A model generated the notes under the pieces. It ran no database searches. It had not been told where the DNA came from and worked only from the letters and a program-made list of their open reading frames with translations. Positions 7,407 through 14,294 of a DNA stretch of 35,117 bases are shown here, piece after piece (within the stretch, counting starts at the first letter, position 1; each line of letters opens with the position of its first letter). Position numbers and translations under genes: made by a program. Origin of the DNA: a virus; the IMG/VR virus record IMGVR_UViG_3300002460_000103, positions 1 to 35,117 of that record. The stretch is one strand, 5' to 3'.

Positions 7407-9791
7407 TTAAACCGCCCATGCACTGGTTGCCCGAGGCTTGTCCTTGTCGCCGTAGCGTTGACGGTCTTTCGTTATTGCCAACCGCTCGCCCTCGACAAAG
7501 CCGCTGCACGCAAAGGTCTGGAAGGCGTCGCTATTGCTGACTAGGACGCCGTTTGCCCGATAACAGGCGTTCTTTTCGATGGTTAGGTCGAACACCCACT
7601 GGTTTGCCGTTTCTACGGCGCAACGCTTTATGAGCGCAATTGACGTGGCAGTACTTGGAGCGCGTAGGATAAGGCGTGCAATATAACTGACCGCATTCCT
7701 CACAAGATTTTTCGTGCCACTTGCGGGTTTCCCAAGTGCGCTGGCCATGTTGACTGTGCCAAGCGAGGCCCTCTGGCGATTTATGCCATTCTGCGGCAGC
7801 CGCGCGCGCAACATCGCTGGGCGGCCGCATGGTGCCGTTAGCATGTCGTTCCAACATGTGTTGACGCTGATGCTCGGTTGCGTCGAGGGCTTCAAGATTG
7901 GTCGGGTCATTGTTGAACCGACCGCGTTCTCGATACTCGCGATGATGAACCTCAAAGCCCTCTGAAATATCGCCGTATGCGTGCACATAGACGGCGCGGT
8001 GGAGATTGGACGGTCCTTTAGAGCCCCAGACATTTCGCCGGTAATAATCGCCCGAAAGCTTATAGACGTGACCTTGGAAGCGAATCCGAGCAGGTGGCTC
8101 ATCCACTCCCGACCAGTCAAGAGTTCGTCCGTCATCGTCAGTGAGGACGCCGTAACGAACCCGCGCCGCGTCAGAATTTTGTGTTCCGGCGTGCAAGTGA
8201 GAACACGAATACCCGTGTTGCTCCATATTTCGATTAACTCCGTTGCTTTCTTGACCGGCCCCGCATGCGTAACTGCCGACCAACCCGCAGGAGTCTGCAC
8301 CTGATCCCCAACGACAACGAGTTCAATCGGTATTTTTCCACGGGATGTTTCGACCATCTCACCGGCTATCAGACATCCATGACTCGCATCGTCGTGCCGG
8401 GGACGATCACGCCAGACCGAATGGTCTTCATCCCATTCCTTGCGATAGGCGCGAAGACGTTTCAGCCCTTCGGCACAACCGGCTTCGTCGAACTGGCAGC
8501 GCGGGAATATCCCTCGCGCCGCGTCGATGGCTTCCATTTTCAGGACCGGCCGGGACACAAACTTCGGCCGGAACTTCATCTTCTCCATAACCGTCTTCGT
8601 CCCGCCCTCAAGCCAGAGGCTTTCGCGGTCGCCGTCATGGGGAAGATAGTGATCGCCGAACGTAATCCCGTGTTCCTCTGCCCAGTCGCGCAGCCACTTG
8701 ATGTAGAAGCCGATAAACTCGCCGCTGTTCTCGTAGTAGGAGACGAAACGATGGTAGCCCTTGATGTACTGGTGCAGCCAGATCGTATTGGCGTCGTTGC
8801 GGCCCAAATCCCAAAACGTATTGACGAGATAGCGCGGGTCTAGCGGGAAGCCACCAATACGGCCGTGCTTGTTGGCGACGGCGAGTTGGGTTGAGAAGTA
8901 GGCACCTTCAAGGGCCTGTTCGAAAGCTTCGTCAGGAGTGGCCGGGAATTCCCGTCGCATATCCCCTTCGTTGATGCGCTCCTTGGCGACGTACCAGGCT
9001 TGCTGTCCCCGCGTGAGTTTGATCCCGTCTGCTTCAAGCTTCTCGAAATAGCGCTTGTGCTCCTCGCTGATCACGACAGTCAGAAGATCGCCGGGCAATG
9101 AGTAACTGGGCTCCTGCCACCACGGGTAAAAGTGGAACTTGTAGTCCAGCGGACTAAGCTTCTTGCGTGCCTCGGCTTGCGCCCGCGCGTCCTGACACAT
9201 GCGGTAGAACGCCCCGTCCTGCCCCTCCGCCGTGCTTTCAATGACGACGAACTGACCGGCGTGAACCGCGTTCAACGAGCCGGTGACAATCTCCCGCGCC
9301 TTCTCCGGGTATTGCGCGCAAATCTTGCCGAATTCCGAGACGTGAAAATACTGAAGCGTACCCGACCGCATCGAAGTGGAAACCCGGATCGAACTGTTGT
9401 TTCCGAAGCTCAGGCTATCGGCGCTGTCCTGCGTCGCCGGGCAGGCGTTCTTGATCCCCTCGTCCAATGCGTCGTAGGGCAGCTTGATCTTGTCGCGAAA
9501 GATCGTCTTGGCGTCGTCAACCTTGTGGGCCGTGACGCCGGCCCGCGTGTTAGGCTTGAAGATGCAGGCGTCAAGATAGATCAGGCAGCACAATGTCGTG
9601 ATGCCCAATTGGCGAGCTTTGAGAATTATGTTCAAATCGTGCAGCTCGTCGAGGAACTTGAGCTGCACCCCGTTCGGTCGAAACGGAATGCGGTCGCCGT
9701 GCTGATCGATGACCGTGTAGAGATTCGAAAGCCGCCACCGGGGGTCAAGGAATTGCGACTGGTCGATCTTCACGATTGGACTAGCGGCCAT
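7407..9791 (-). CDS. terL: Terminase large subunit, intein-containing precursor
   Basis: 794-residue precursor; removing the 281-residue intein (residues 473-753) leaves 513 residues, a normal size for a terminase ATPase/nuclease. It drives ATP-dependent DNA packaging and cuts the concatemer. The ATPase half shows a Walker A-type KARQLGITT (58-66), a Walker B-like FHVSEFGK (149-156) and the coupling motif ESTAEG (185-190). The nuclease half shows FWDLG with Asp328, HDGD near 386-389, and the final conserved motif DDASHG/SDAFQTFA, which is split by the intein exactly between SHG and SDAF. Packaging nuclease activity should therefore require splicing. The gene is followed by coupled small genes and the portal. 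Confidence 0.92.
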   Translation of the reverse strand: MAASPIVKIDQSQFLDPRWRLSNLYTVIDQHGDRIPFRPNGVQLKFLDELHDLNIILKARQLGITTLCCLIYLDACIFKPNTRAGVTAHKVDDAKTIFRDKIKLPYDALDEGIKNACPATQDSADSLSFGNNSSIRVSTSMRSGTLQYFHVSEFGKICAQYPEKAREIVTGSLNAVHAGQFVVIESTAEGQDGAFYRMCQDARAQAEARKKLSPLDYKFHFYPWWQEPSYSLPGDLLTVVISEEHKRYFEKLEADGIKLTRGQQAWYVAKERINEGDMRREFPATPDEAFEQALEGAYFSTQLAVANKHGRIGGFPLDPRYLVNTFWDLGRNDANTIWLHQYIKGYHRFVSYYENSGEFIGFYIKWLRDWAEEHGITFGDHYLPHDGDRESLWLEGGTKTVMEKMKFRPKFVSRPVLKMEAIDAARGIFPRCQFDEAGCAEGLKRLRAYRKEWDEDHSVWRDRPRHDDASHGCLIAGEMVETSRGKIPIELVVVGDQVQTPAGWSAVTHAGPVKKATELIEIWSNTGIRVLTCTPEHKILTRRGFVTASSLTMTDELLTGREWMSHLLGFASKVTSISFRAIITGEMSGALKDRPISTAPSMCTHTAIFQRALRFIIASIENAVGSTMTRPILKPSTQPSISVNTCWNDMLTAPCGRPAMLRARLPQNGINRQRASLGTVNMASALGKPASGTKNLVRNAVSYIARLILRAPSTATSIALIKRCAVETANQWVFDLTIEKNACYRANGVLVSNSDAFQTFACSGFVEGERLAITKDRQRYGDKDKPRATSAWAV
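7531..8226 (-). CDS. HNH homing endonuclease nested out of frame in the intein
   Basis: 231 residues from ATG 8226, with GGAG 11 bases upstream; a TTG at 8283 would give 250 residues. The first ~40 residues overlap intein block B and look unconserved. From about residue 50 a canonical family appears: PPARIRFQGHVYKLSGDYYR, LHRAVYVHAYGDISEGFEVH, the HNH core with HH at 94-95 and Asn110, and His119. A helical EWHKSPEGLAWHSQHG region and a zinc ribbon (Cys175, 178, 193, 197) follow. Its frame is displaced one base from the intein frame. Its TAG (7533-7531) overlaps the AAT/AGC splice junction. It would cut intein-less terL alleles; that is inferred. Confidence 0.82.
   Translation of the reverse strand: MEQHGYSCSHLHAGTQNSDAARVRYGVLTDDDGRTLDWSGVDEPPARIRFQGHVYKLSGDYYRRNVWGSKGPSNLHRAVYVHAYGDISEGFEVHHREYRERGRFNNDPTNLEALDATEHQRQHMLERHANGTMRPPSDVARAAAAEWHKSPEGLAWHSQHGQRTWETRKWHEKSCEECGQLYCTPYPTRSKYCHVNCAHKALRRRNGKPVGVRPNHRKERLLSGKRRPSQQ
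7533..8375 (-). mobile_element. Intein in the terminase nuclease motif
   Basis: The 281-residue insert begins with Cys1 (TGT, 8375-8373) and ends with Asn (AAT, 7535-7533), followed by Ser+1 of the extein. Block A is CLIAGEMVETSRGKIPIEL, block B is VLTCTPEHKIL with the TxxH arrangement, and block F/G is VFDLTIEKN...RANGVLVSN. All three are in terminase frame. The penultimate residue is Ser, not the usual His. The middle ~165 residues in this frame resemble no known domain and look like the +1 shadow of the HNH gene read in the other frame. The insertion point sits on a catalytic motif, as typical for inteins. Splicing is inferred from motifs. Confidence 0.88.
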
Positions 9792-9849
9792 TGTTTGCTA
9801 CAATCCAATTCATGAGCGGTTCGGAAACATTCAACACGGAGGCATGACG

Positions 9850-10047
9850 ATGAGGTCAGGCGAAGCCATCCCGCTTCTAACGGTCCCGCCAGGAACCGTT
9901 ATCGAAAACGGCCACGGCCTGCTGAGTCTACTGATCCGCGAACCCGGACAAGAGCCCTACATCTTCTCAGTGGTCAAACTTGAAGCCGGCAGAGTAACGA
10001 CGCTGAAGGTCAGTGCCGACCCAACAATGACGATCTCCTACAAGTAG
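9850..10047 (+). CDS. Small beta-rich protein opposing the packaging genes
   Basis: 65 residues on the plus strand between the two terminase genes, which run the other way. ATG 9850 follows ACGGAGGCATGACG, so the GGAGG is well spaced; the ATG at 9844 is too close. The product (MRSGEAIPLLTVPPGTVIEN...) is beta-rich with evenly placed Val/Thr, ending in TMTISYK, and has no membrane segment. It starts only 58 bases from the terminase start, so both must use the short divergent region. I do not recognise the family. Confidence 0.6.
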   Translation: MRSGEAIPLLTVPPGTVIENGHGLLSLLIREPGQEPYIFSVVKLEAGRVTTLKVSADPTMTISYK

Positions 10048-10154
10048 CCAAAAAGCGCTCGGGCGAGCGAGAGTCTAACCAGCACGATCCCCGCTGACCT
10101 CCGCTCATTCGGGATTTGCTGATGATCTCGACCATCTGAGGCAAGCGCGAAACC

Positions 10155-10451
10155 CTAGCCCTGATCCTCCCCCGACTTGTCCTGAATCCGACGGCCGCCT
10201 TCGGCAATCCGCTGGAGCAACGCCATGATCGTGTTGTCGGCGCTCAACGTCATATCGCCATCGATGGTGACCGCCGAAAGATCGGGCAGAACCTTCTTGA
10301 GTAGACCCAACCCGGCCGAAATTTGCGTGCCTGACATTTCGCGCGTACCTTCAGCGTGTTCAATCAACGCATTGAGAATGTTGCTGTTCTGGATTTTAAC
10401 CCGATGCTCGGGCGACATAACGAATCCAGCGGTGCGACCGCGTTCAGCCAT
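10155..10451 (-). CDS. Putative terminase small subunit-like protein
   Basis: 98 residues, immediately upstream of terL on the same strand (with one opposing small gene between), the usual place for the DNA-recognition subunit. The opening MAERGRTAGFVMSPEHRVKI and the following NSNILNALIEHAEG...QISAGLGLLKKVLPDLSAV match a small helical family I associate with phage packaging clusters. The first part looks like a helix-turn-helix, the second like an oligomerisation helix. The shortness (usual range about 100-180) and lack of a diagnostic motif keep this tentative. Confidence 0.5.
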   Translation of the reverse strand: MAERGRTAGFVMSPEHRVKIQNSNILNALIEHAEGTREMSGTQISAGLGLLKKVLPDLSAVTIDGDMTLSADNTIMALLQRIAEGGRRIQDKSGEDQG

Positions 10452-10781
10452 GTCGGGATACCTTGGAGAATCGGCGAGGCCGCTACGGCGCTTTTGCTAT
10501 GAAAGCGTGTGGGGGTGTGCGCTGATGGGGCGCTCGCCAAATGGAAAGATAATCCCGAGCCGTTGTCCCGTCCTTGCTGGCGATCAACCCAGCCGGTGTT
10601 CGGATTTGTTCTCGGGTTCGCCCTTAGGGCTGTGCCGGCGGCATGTCGTCACGTGAACGACAGAGGCTTGGCCGACCTATTGGGGAAACGCCCGCAACGG
10701 ATGTCTCCGGCCGGGCGCGAAAATCAGGAATGGCGAAATCATGCGCTTGATGCGGACCGTCGTCAAGATGGTCTGGCCCGA
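10452..10781. other. 330-base interval without a convincing gene
   Basis: Neither strand has a frame with recognisable protein character here. Frames present are short or Arg/Pro-rich shadows, such as a 21-codon minus-strand MISPFLIFAPG frame. No tRNA fold or T-tract terminator is evident. It separates the packaging genes from the long leftward operon, so a late promoter could lie here, but I cannot point to one. Confidence 0.4.
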
Positions 10782-11147
10782 TTAATAACGATCCTTGGTG
10801 AGGGCACGAACAATGGTTTGCGCAAGGCTGTCGACGAGAGATTCGCGAGTTTCTGCGGCGAAAAGCTTCTCAGAAACATCAGCGAAAAGCGACTTTATCT
10901 GCGCTTGAAATACTGGATCGGTCGCGATCACTTCGCCTGCATGTTTTCTGGTCTCTTGTTCAATTGCCGCATCGAACGCCTTCTGAAGTGGAGACCTCTT
11001 ATCGTAACTGCCACTGCCGGCCTTGAGAGTTTCCGCGATGGCGTCCTTGATAAGCTTTTCACGTATTTCAGGCGTTAGATTATCTACAAGTGATTTCGCT
11101 ACAAGTTCCTTCAGCGCGTCACTGTCCACTCTAAGGTCCATATCCAT
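10782..11147 (-). CDS. Hypothetical helical phage protein
   Basis: 121 residues starting MDMDLRVDSDALKELVAKSL, with AAAAGGAG just upstream of the ATG. It is almost wholly helical and charged, with the segments TPEIREKLIKDAIAETLKA and a central SPLQKAFDAAIEQETRK. It has no cysteines or membrane segment. I recall similar 'SPLQRAFxxAV' proteins in phage genomes without assigned function. It is the last gene of the leftward operon before the gap. Confidence 0.6.
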   Translation of the reverse strand: MDMDLRVDSDALKELVAKSLVDNLTPEIREKLIKDAIAETLKAGSGSYDKRSPLQKAFDAAIEQETRKHAGEVIATDPVFQAQIKSLFADVSEKLFAAETRESLVDSLAQTIVRALTKDRY

Positions 11148-11171
11148 CTCCTTTTGTTGTGGTCACGTTTC

Positions 11172-11693
11172 TCAAGGCACCAATCCCAAATCCCGCGCCA
11201 GTTCGTCCAAACACTCCCGAAACCTCCGCCCCACAAATTTCAGATTGGCCGGACTGGCCTCACCGTAGATGGTCAGCGTGGCCTCGCGGGTACTACGCTT
11301 GTCGCCGAGGATCATGGACGTGAGTTGCCAGCCAGATGGGCCGAGCGTGGATTTCCAACGGGCCAACCGTTTCATGGCCCGCTGTTGCCGGTCGGTAATA
11401 CCACTAGCAACCCGGCGGGAGCCGTCTACAGGCTCTTGCGTGGTATCCTGCGCCTTTATTCTGCCGATGCCGGAAGCCTCGTACTCGCCCTGCCAGGAGC
11501 GGCCAGCACGGTACTGAGGCTCGCTGATCTGGTGGCGATCATGCATCTGGCCCAAAGCGTCGTCCCTGAGTGAGCGTACCGCAACGACCCGGCGATGCTC
11601 GATTGGTGAATTCGATCCCCAGTAGGGGTTGTCGATTTCGATCAGGCCAGTCTCTGCCATGAGCTTGGGTTTGCGGTTAGGCTGCGCGTTCAC
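11172..11693 (-). CDS. Conserved phage protein, DUF6456-like
   Basis: 173 residues from GTG 11693, preceded by AGGAAAG 8 bases upstream and clear of the upstream stop; ATG 11660 is an alternative. Conserved-looking segments are NPYWGSNSPIEHRRVVAVRS, MHDRHQISEPQYRAGR, EPVDGSRRV...TDRQQRAMKRL, and FVGRRFRECLDELARDLGL. They match an alphaproteobacterial phage/chromosomal family that I associate, from memory, with DUF6456 and a helix-turn-helix-like DNA-binding end. The usual bacterial function is unclear. It lies in the middle of the leftward operon next to a small membrane protein. Confidence 0.65.
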   Translation of the reverse strand: MNAQPNRKPKLMAETGLIEIDNPYWGSNSPIEHRRVVAVRSLRDDALGQMHDRHQISEPQYRAGRSWQGEYEASGIGRIKAQDTTQEPVDGSRRVASGITDRQQRAMKRLARWKSTLGPSGWQLTSMILGDKRSTREATLTIYGEASPANLKFVGRRFRECLDELARDLGLVP

Positions 11694-11727
11694 GGTCTTG
11701 GCTTTCCTAGGCAATAGGGGAGTCCTG

Positions 11728-11898
11728 TTAGCGGAGAAACATCGGCACCGGCATAAATTGAAACCACAGCCAGAGGCCCCCACCGATCAAGATAGGCAGC
11801 AAAATAGCCCCGATTGCCAAATCGGTCTTAGTCATCGGCCTACGCAAATCCCACCAACGATAATCGCGTTCCCACCAAAACTCCTTCATCTTGCTCAT
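11728..11898 (-). CDS. Small membrane protein
   Basis: 56 residues starting MSKMKEFWWERDYRWWDLRR. ATG 11898 overlaps the upstream stop as ATGA. A basic, tryptophan-rich N-terminus is followed by one transmembrane segment at about residues 26-48 (LAIGAILLPILIGGGLWLWF), ending in MPVPMFLR. The positive-inside rule puts the N-terminus in the cytoplasm. The coupled start and clear hydrophobic profile support translation. Function unknown. Confidence 0.6.
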   Translation of the reverse strand: MSKMKEFWWERDYRWWDLRRPMTKTDLAIGAILLPILIGGGLWLWFQFMPVPMFLR

Positions 11899-12197
11899 CG
11901 TGCCACGTCCTTTCCTGATGTGGGGGAGTCCGGCTTCTGGGATGCGAAGTAGACGTTGCCAATGCCACGCCAGATGTCCTCCACATCTCTGAGGCGTCTC
12001 AGAGCTTCACTAATTTCGAGAGAGGCCTCCATCGGTGCCAGCCATGCCGTTGGCGGGGTGGCGAAAAGCTCGGGGACGGATGCAGCCAACATTGCCGCGA
12101 CAACATCAGCATTCGGTTTGAACGCCCGCAGAGCGCCTACCTGACCAAATATGGCGTAAGCTTCACGGGCCGCCTCAATCCGTTCCTCTAGGGTCAT
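11895..12197 (-). CDS. Hypothetical phage protein
   Basis: 100 residues starting MTLEERIEAAREAYAIFGQV. It is helical, with AVPEL-type Ala-rich central turns and LRRLRDVEDIWRGIGNVYFA near the C-terminus. Both ends overlap neighbours by 4 bases, so it sits in a translationally coupled chain. I do not recognise a domain. Confidence 0.55.
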   Translation of the reverse strand: MTLEERIEAAREAYAIFGQVGALRAFKPNADVVAAMLAASVPELFATPPTAWLAPMEASLEISEALRRLRDVEDIWRGIGNVYFASQKPDSPTSGKDVAR

Positions 12198-12559
12198 CCC
12201 TGTTTCTCCGCGGAGTTGGCTTCGCTCAGCAATTCGTCAATGGCATACTGCGGAACGTGGTAGCCTGCTTCGCGCAGCATTTTCAGTCGCTCCGCACACT
12301 CGCCAGCGGTACTGTCGTTGAAATGCGCGCCAGCATACGGAAGGGTGATTGTTTCGCGCTCGCATGTTTCGAGAAACGCCATCGCCAGTTTGTGCGCGGC
12401 CCTGAATTCCTCAACCGGCACAGTGAGAATATTCGGCTCCTCCGGAACATCACCGACAACCCGGTTGCCCGCAACGTGCGTTGTCCAACCGCCGTTCACA
12501 TCCTCGTAAACGTACACGTCAGATTTCCAATTATCCGAAGACCAGCGGCAGTAGCTCAT
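12194..12559 (-). CDS. Conserved 'MSYCRWSSD' phage protein
   Basis: 121 residues from ATG 12559, which overlaps the upstream stop (ATGA); longer starts are excluded by that junction. The opening MSYCRWSSDNWKSDVYVYED is a recurrent signature of small phage proteins beginning MSYCRFSSD. A beta-hairpin region with GGWTTHVAGNRV follows, then a helical C-terminal half (FRAAHKLAMAFLE, AGECAERLKMLREAGYHVP). No function is known to me. Confidence 0.65.
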   Translation of the reverse strand: MSYCRWSSDNWKSDVYVYEDVNGGWTTHVAGNRVVGDVPEEPNILTVPVEEFRAAHKLAMAFLETCERETITLPYAGAHFNDSTAGECAERLKMLREAGYHVPQYAIDELLSEANSAEKQG

Positions 12560-12795
12560 CCCTGTTTCTCCATCTTCCCGAAGCATGTACGTTGCGATGC
12601 TGGCGCCCATGATAATCGACGTGCCACGCGCTGAAATTCATGGGCCTTCCGCTTAAGCAACTGGTTTGCGGCCAAACGAGCATCGCCCTTATAGGCCAGT
12701 TCCAACAAGCGCATCGCCTCCGTGGCGTAGTCGTCCGCCACGGGGTTCTGGATCGGGCCAGATATGGGAAAATGGGCGGGCATAAAGATGCTCAT
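12556..12795 (-). CDS. Hypothetical protein
   Basis: 79 residues from ATG 12795, with GGAGTGAAGC upstream; ATG 12873 is a longer alternative with poorer upstream signal. The protein (MSIFMPAHFPISGPIQNPVA) has a helical core YATEAMRLLELAYKGDARLA and a basic QLLKRKAHEFQRVARR stretch. It is coupled to the following gene. No recognised family. Confidence 0.5.
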   Translation of the reverse strand: MSIFMPAHFPISGPIQNPVADDYATEAMRLLELAYKGDARLAANQLLKRKAHEFQRVARRLSWAPASQRTCFGKMEKQG

Positions 12796-13016
12796 TCTAG
12801 CTTCACTCCATAGCTCCCTCACCCGTTCCCCTCCCTCCCGCATTTCGGCTCTGCGGAAGTTCACCGGGGGCATCTTTCAACAGCGAGTTACCGCACCTGC
12901 CCGTGTCGGGGGCCAGTCGCCCTCCCCTCACTAACTGGCCGTGAGAAGCCCTGTGTGCAAAGCCAGTTGATAACTGACATGCGGACAAATCGGGGGTTTG
13001 GTTGGTGCGCTATCCC
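12796..13016. other. Intergenic interval with a weak inverted repeat
   Basis: No convincing gene is seen in these 221 bases. An AACTGGC/GCCAGTT inverted repeat (12933-12939 and 12962-12968) brackets a 22-base loop; it lacks a T-tract. The minus strand close to 12795 is purine-rich and supplies the downstream ribosome binding site. A promoter could be present but no clear -35/-10 pair stands out. Confidence 0.35.
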
Positions 13017-13238
13017 TCAGATCGATGCCAAATCCTTCGGGGGCTCGGGTGTAATAATTCGCCCCGCTGACCGGCCGCTGTTGCATTCTCTACCAAGTTG
13101 GTCTAGATTTAGCTGGCCACCTGCTAGATGACCACCAACAGTAGAGTCCGAGCCCCGTTCCGCAGCCATGCGAACGGGGTTCGTCATTTCTGGCGTCCGT
13201 GTACCCATCGGGGGCGTTGCGGATTCCAGAGTACGCAT
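13017..13238 (-). CDS. Possible small protein downstream of the replication gene
   Basis: 73 residues from ATG 13238, which overlaps the stop of the replication-type gene as TGATG. The peptide (MRTLESATPPMGTRTPEMTN...) is Gly/Arg/Pro-rich and unstructured-looking. An 8-base inverted repeat (13153-13179) lies inside it. The coupled start is the only strong evidence; the interval may instead be noncoding. Confidence 0.35.
   Translation of the reverse strand: MRTLESATPPMGTRTPEMTNPVRMAAERGSDSTVGGHLAGGQLNLDQLGRECNSGRSAGRIITPEPPKDLASI
13153..13179. repeat. Perfect 8-bp inverted repeat
   Basis: CCCCGTTC (13153-13160) and GAACGGGG (13172-13179) can form a GC-rich stem with an 11-base loop. No T-tract follows on the minus strand and only a weak T-rich stretch follows on plus. 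It could be a pause or processing hairpin after the replication-type gene, or coding coincidence. Confidence 0.45.
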
Positions 13239-13582
13239 CACGAGTCTTCCCAGCGGCCCTGATTGAGCCAGGTCGCGGGATGACAAATAAATTTGCCGCC
13301 GTCTTTCATGCGGTAGGTCGTCCGGTCGAACATGGATTCGCAGTAGCGCTTCGCGCCCGCGATGATCTCCTCGGCCGTCGCGTGAAGCTCGATCTCGACA
13401 TACGAGCCGCTGTCCTTGTCGAGCGTGCGCGTCTTGAGCCCGCCGTTGACGATGGCGTTGAACTTCGCGCGGGCCAGCGGCTTGCCGACTTTCTTCGGAT
13501 ACGCCGCCCAGAATTGGGAAAATCCATTGTCATCAGCTTGCGGCTGATCGTTCACAAGACGGAGCGTAGGGCTTTCAGACAT
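13238..13582 (-). CDS. Replication-initiation type protein (C-terminal-domain-like)
   Basis: 114 residues from ATG 13582, overlapping the GIY-YIG stop. It has FSQFWAAYPKKVGKPLARAK near residues 21-40 and ends with a HPATWLNQGRWEDS tail. These two motifs bracket the C-terminal domain of phage replication proteins of the lambda O / DnaD-like kind, which recruit the host helicase. The usual N-terminal winged helix that binds the origin is missing, so the protein is about half usual length. The GIY-YIG gene lies exactly where the N-terminal half would be, suggesting loss or displacement. The family is recognised from motifs; the truncation history is inference. Confidence 0.6.
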   Translation of the reverse strand: MSESPTLRLVNDQPQADDNGFSQFWAAYPKKVGKPLARAKFNAIVNGGLKTRTLDKDSGSYVEIELHATAEEIIAGAKRYCESMFDRTTYRMKDGGKFICHPATWLNQGRWEDS

Positions 13583-14294
13583 AGTGAAACCCCTCAAACG
13601 TTTTGGCGTTGACGCGGTAGTGCATGGCGCTATGAACGATGCCGACAGCCTTCGCGGCTTCAGCAATCGAGGCGTATTCAATACCGTTAGCGACTACACG
13701 CTTCTGGACGGACGCCCTTAACTTTGCAGCATGATCGGGCGTGATGCGCTTACCGAAATTCCAGTGACGCTCACCACTGTTCGCGAGAGACAGCTTCTGA
13801 CGTTGTGTTTCTGATAATTTTTTGCCGCGCTGGGCTTCACCAATCCTACGGCGTGTTTCGAGACTAGCGGGCGCGCGAGTGCGCCAAGCCCGACGCATCT
13901 TGGCAAGGGAAGTTGGCGTATGACGCCATCCGGCCGCCCCCTCGCCACCAACAGTTTTATTGGTGAGGAGTCCGCCGGTTTCTATCCGGCCGTGTTTGGC
14001 GATCATCTCGCACTCAAGAGCAATTGCTTCGTCGTTCGTCAGTCCATCGCGCAGCTTGACGCGGCGAACTTCACCGCCATCATGCCAAATCTTGCGGATG
14101 ACGTTGCAAACATGAGATCGAACACCGCGACGGGCCTTCCACTCATGAATTGCCCATCGACTTTCCATACCCTTACCGATGTAGAAGGGCTCGCCAGATG
14201 GCCTGTAGAGGCCGTAGACGTAAAACACTCGACCGATGCAGCGGCGCTCGAATGAGTCCGGGGCTTCACGGGATAATGGGAGGACGTTGGTCAT
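13575..14294 (-). CDS. GIY-YIG homing-type endonuclease
   Basis: 239 residues. The catalytic domain shows VYGLY (26-30), FYIGKG (37-42) and Arg46, and then an ALECEMIAKHG segment carrying the metal-binding Glu. The C-terminal half has NUMOD3-like repeats (RRRIGEAQRGKKLSETQRQK) and a NUMOD1-like ANGIEYASIAEAAKAVGI...FEGFHYV, the modular DNA-binding arms of homing enzymes. A 20-residue N-terminal tail MTNVLPLSREAPDSFERRCI precedes the domain and resembles the beginning of an unrelated phage protein. The gene is coupled at both ends to its neighbours and disturbs the replication region. It probably nicks or cuts a sequence in related phages lacking it. Confidence 0.85.
   Translation of the reverse strand: MTNVLPLSREAPDSFERRCIGRVFYVYGLYRPSGEPFYIGKGMESRWAIHEWKARRGVRSHVCNVIRKIWHDGGEVRRVKLRDGLTNDEAIALECEMIAKHGRIETGGLLTNKTVGGEGAAGWRHTPTSLAKMRRAWRTRAPASLETRRRIGEAQRGKKLSETQRQKLSLANSGERHWNFGKRITPDHAAKLRASVQKRVVANGIEYASIAEAAKAVGIVHSAMHYRVNAKTFEGFHYV

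Noticed and set aside
7407-9791. terL as a pseudogene broken by an insertion
   Set aside because: The frame is continuous, and the insert begins with Cys and ends with Asn-Ser with blocks A, B and F in frame, fitting an intein; removing it restores the SHG-SDAF motif.
10509-11078. Plus-strand frame of 189 codons filling part of the gap
   Set aside because: Half of it is antisense to the better-supported helical protein at 10782-11147, and the remainder has no recognisable protein character or ribosome site.
13040-13110. Possible tRNA from a TTGGTAGAGAATGC D-arm-like segment
   Set aside because: No acceptor or T-arm pairing could be found around it.
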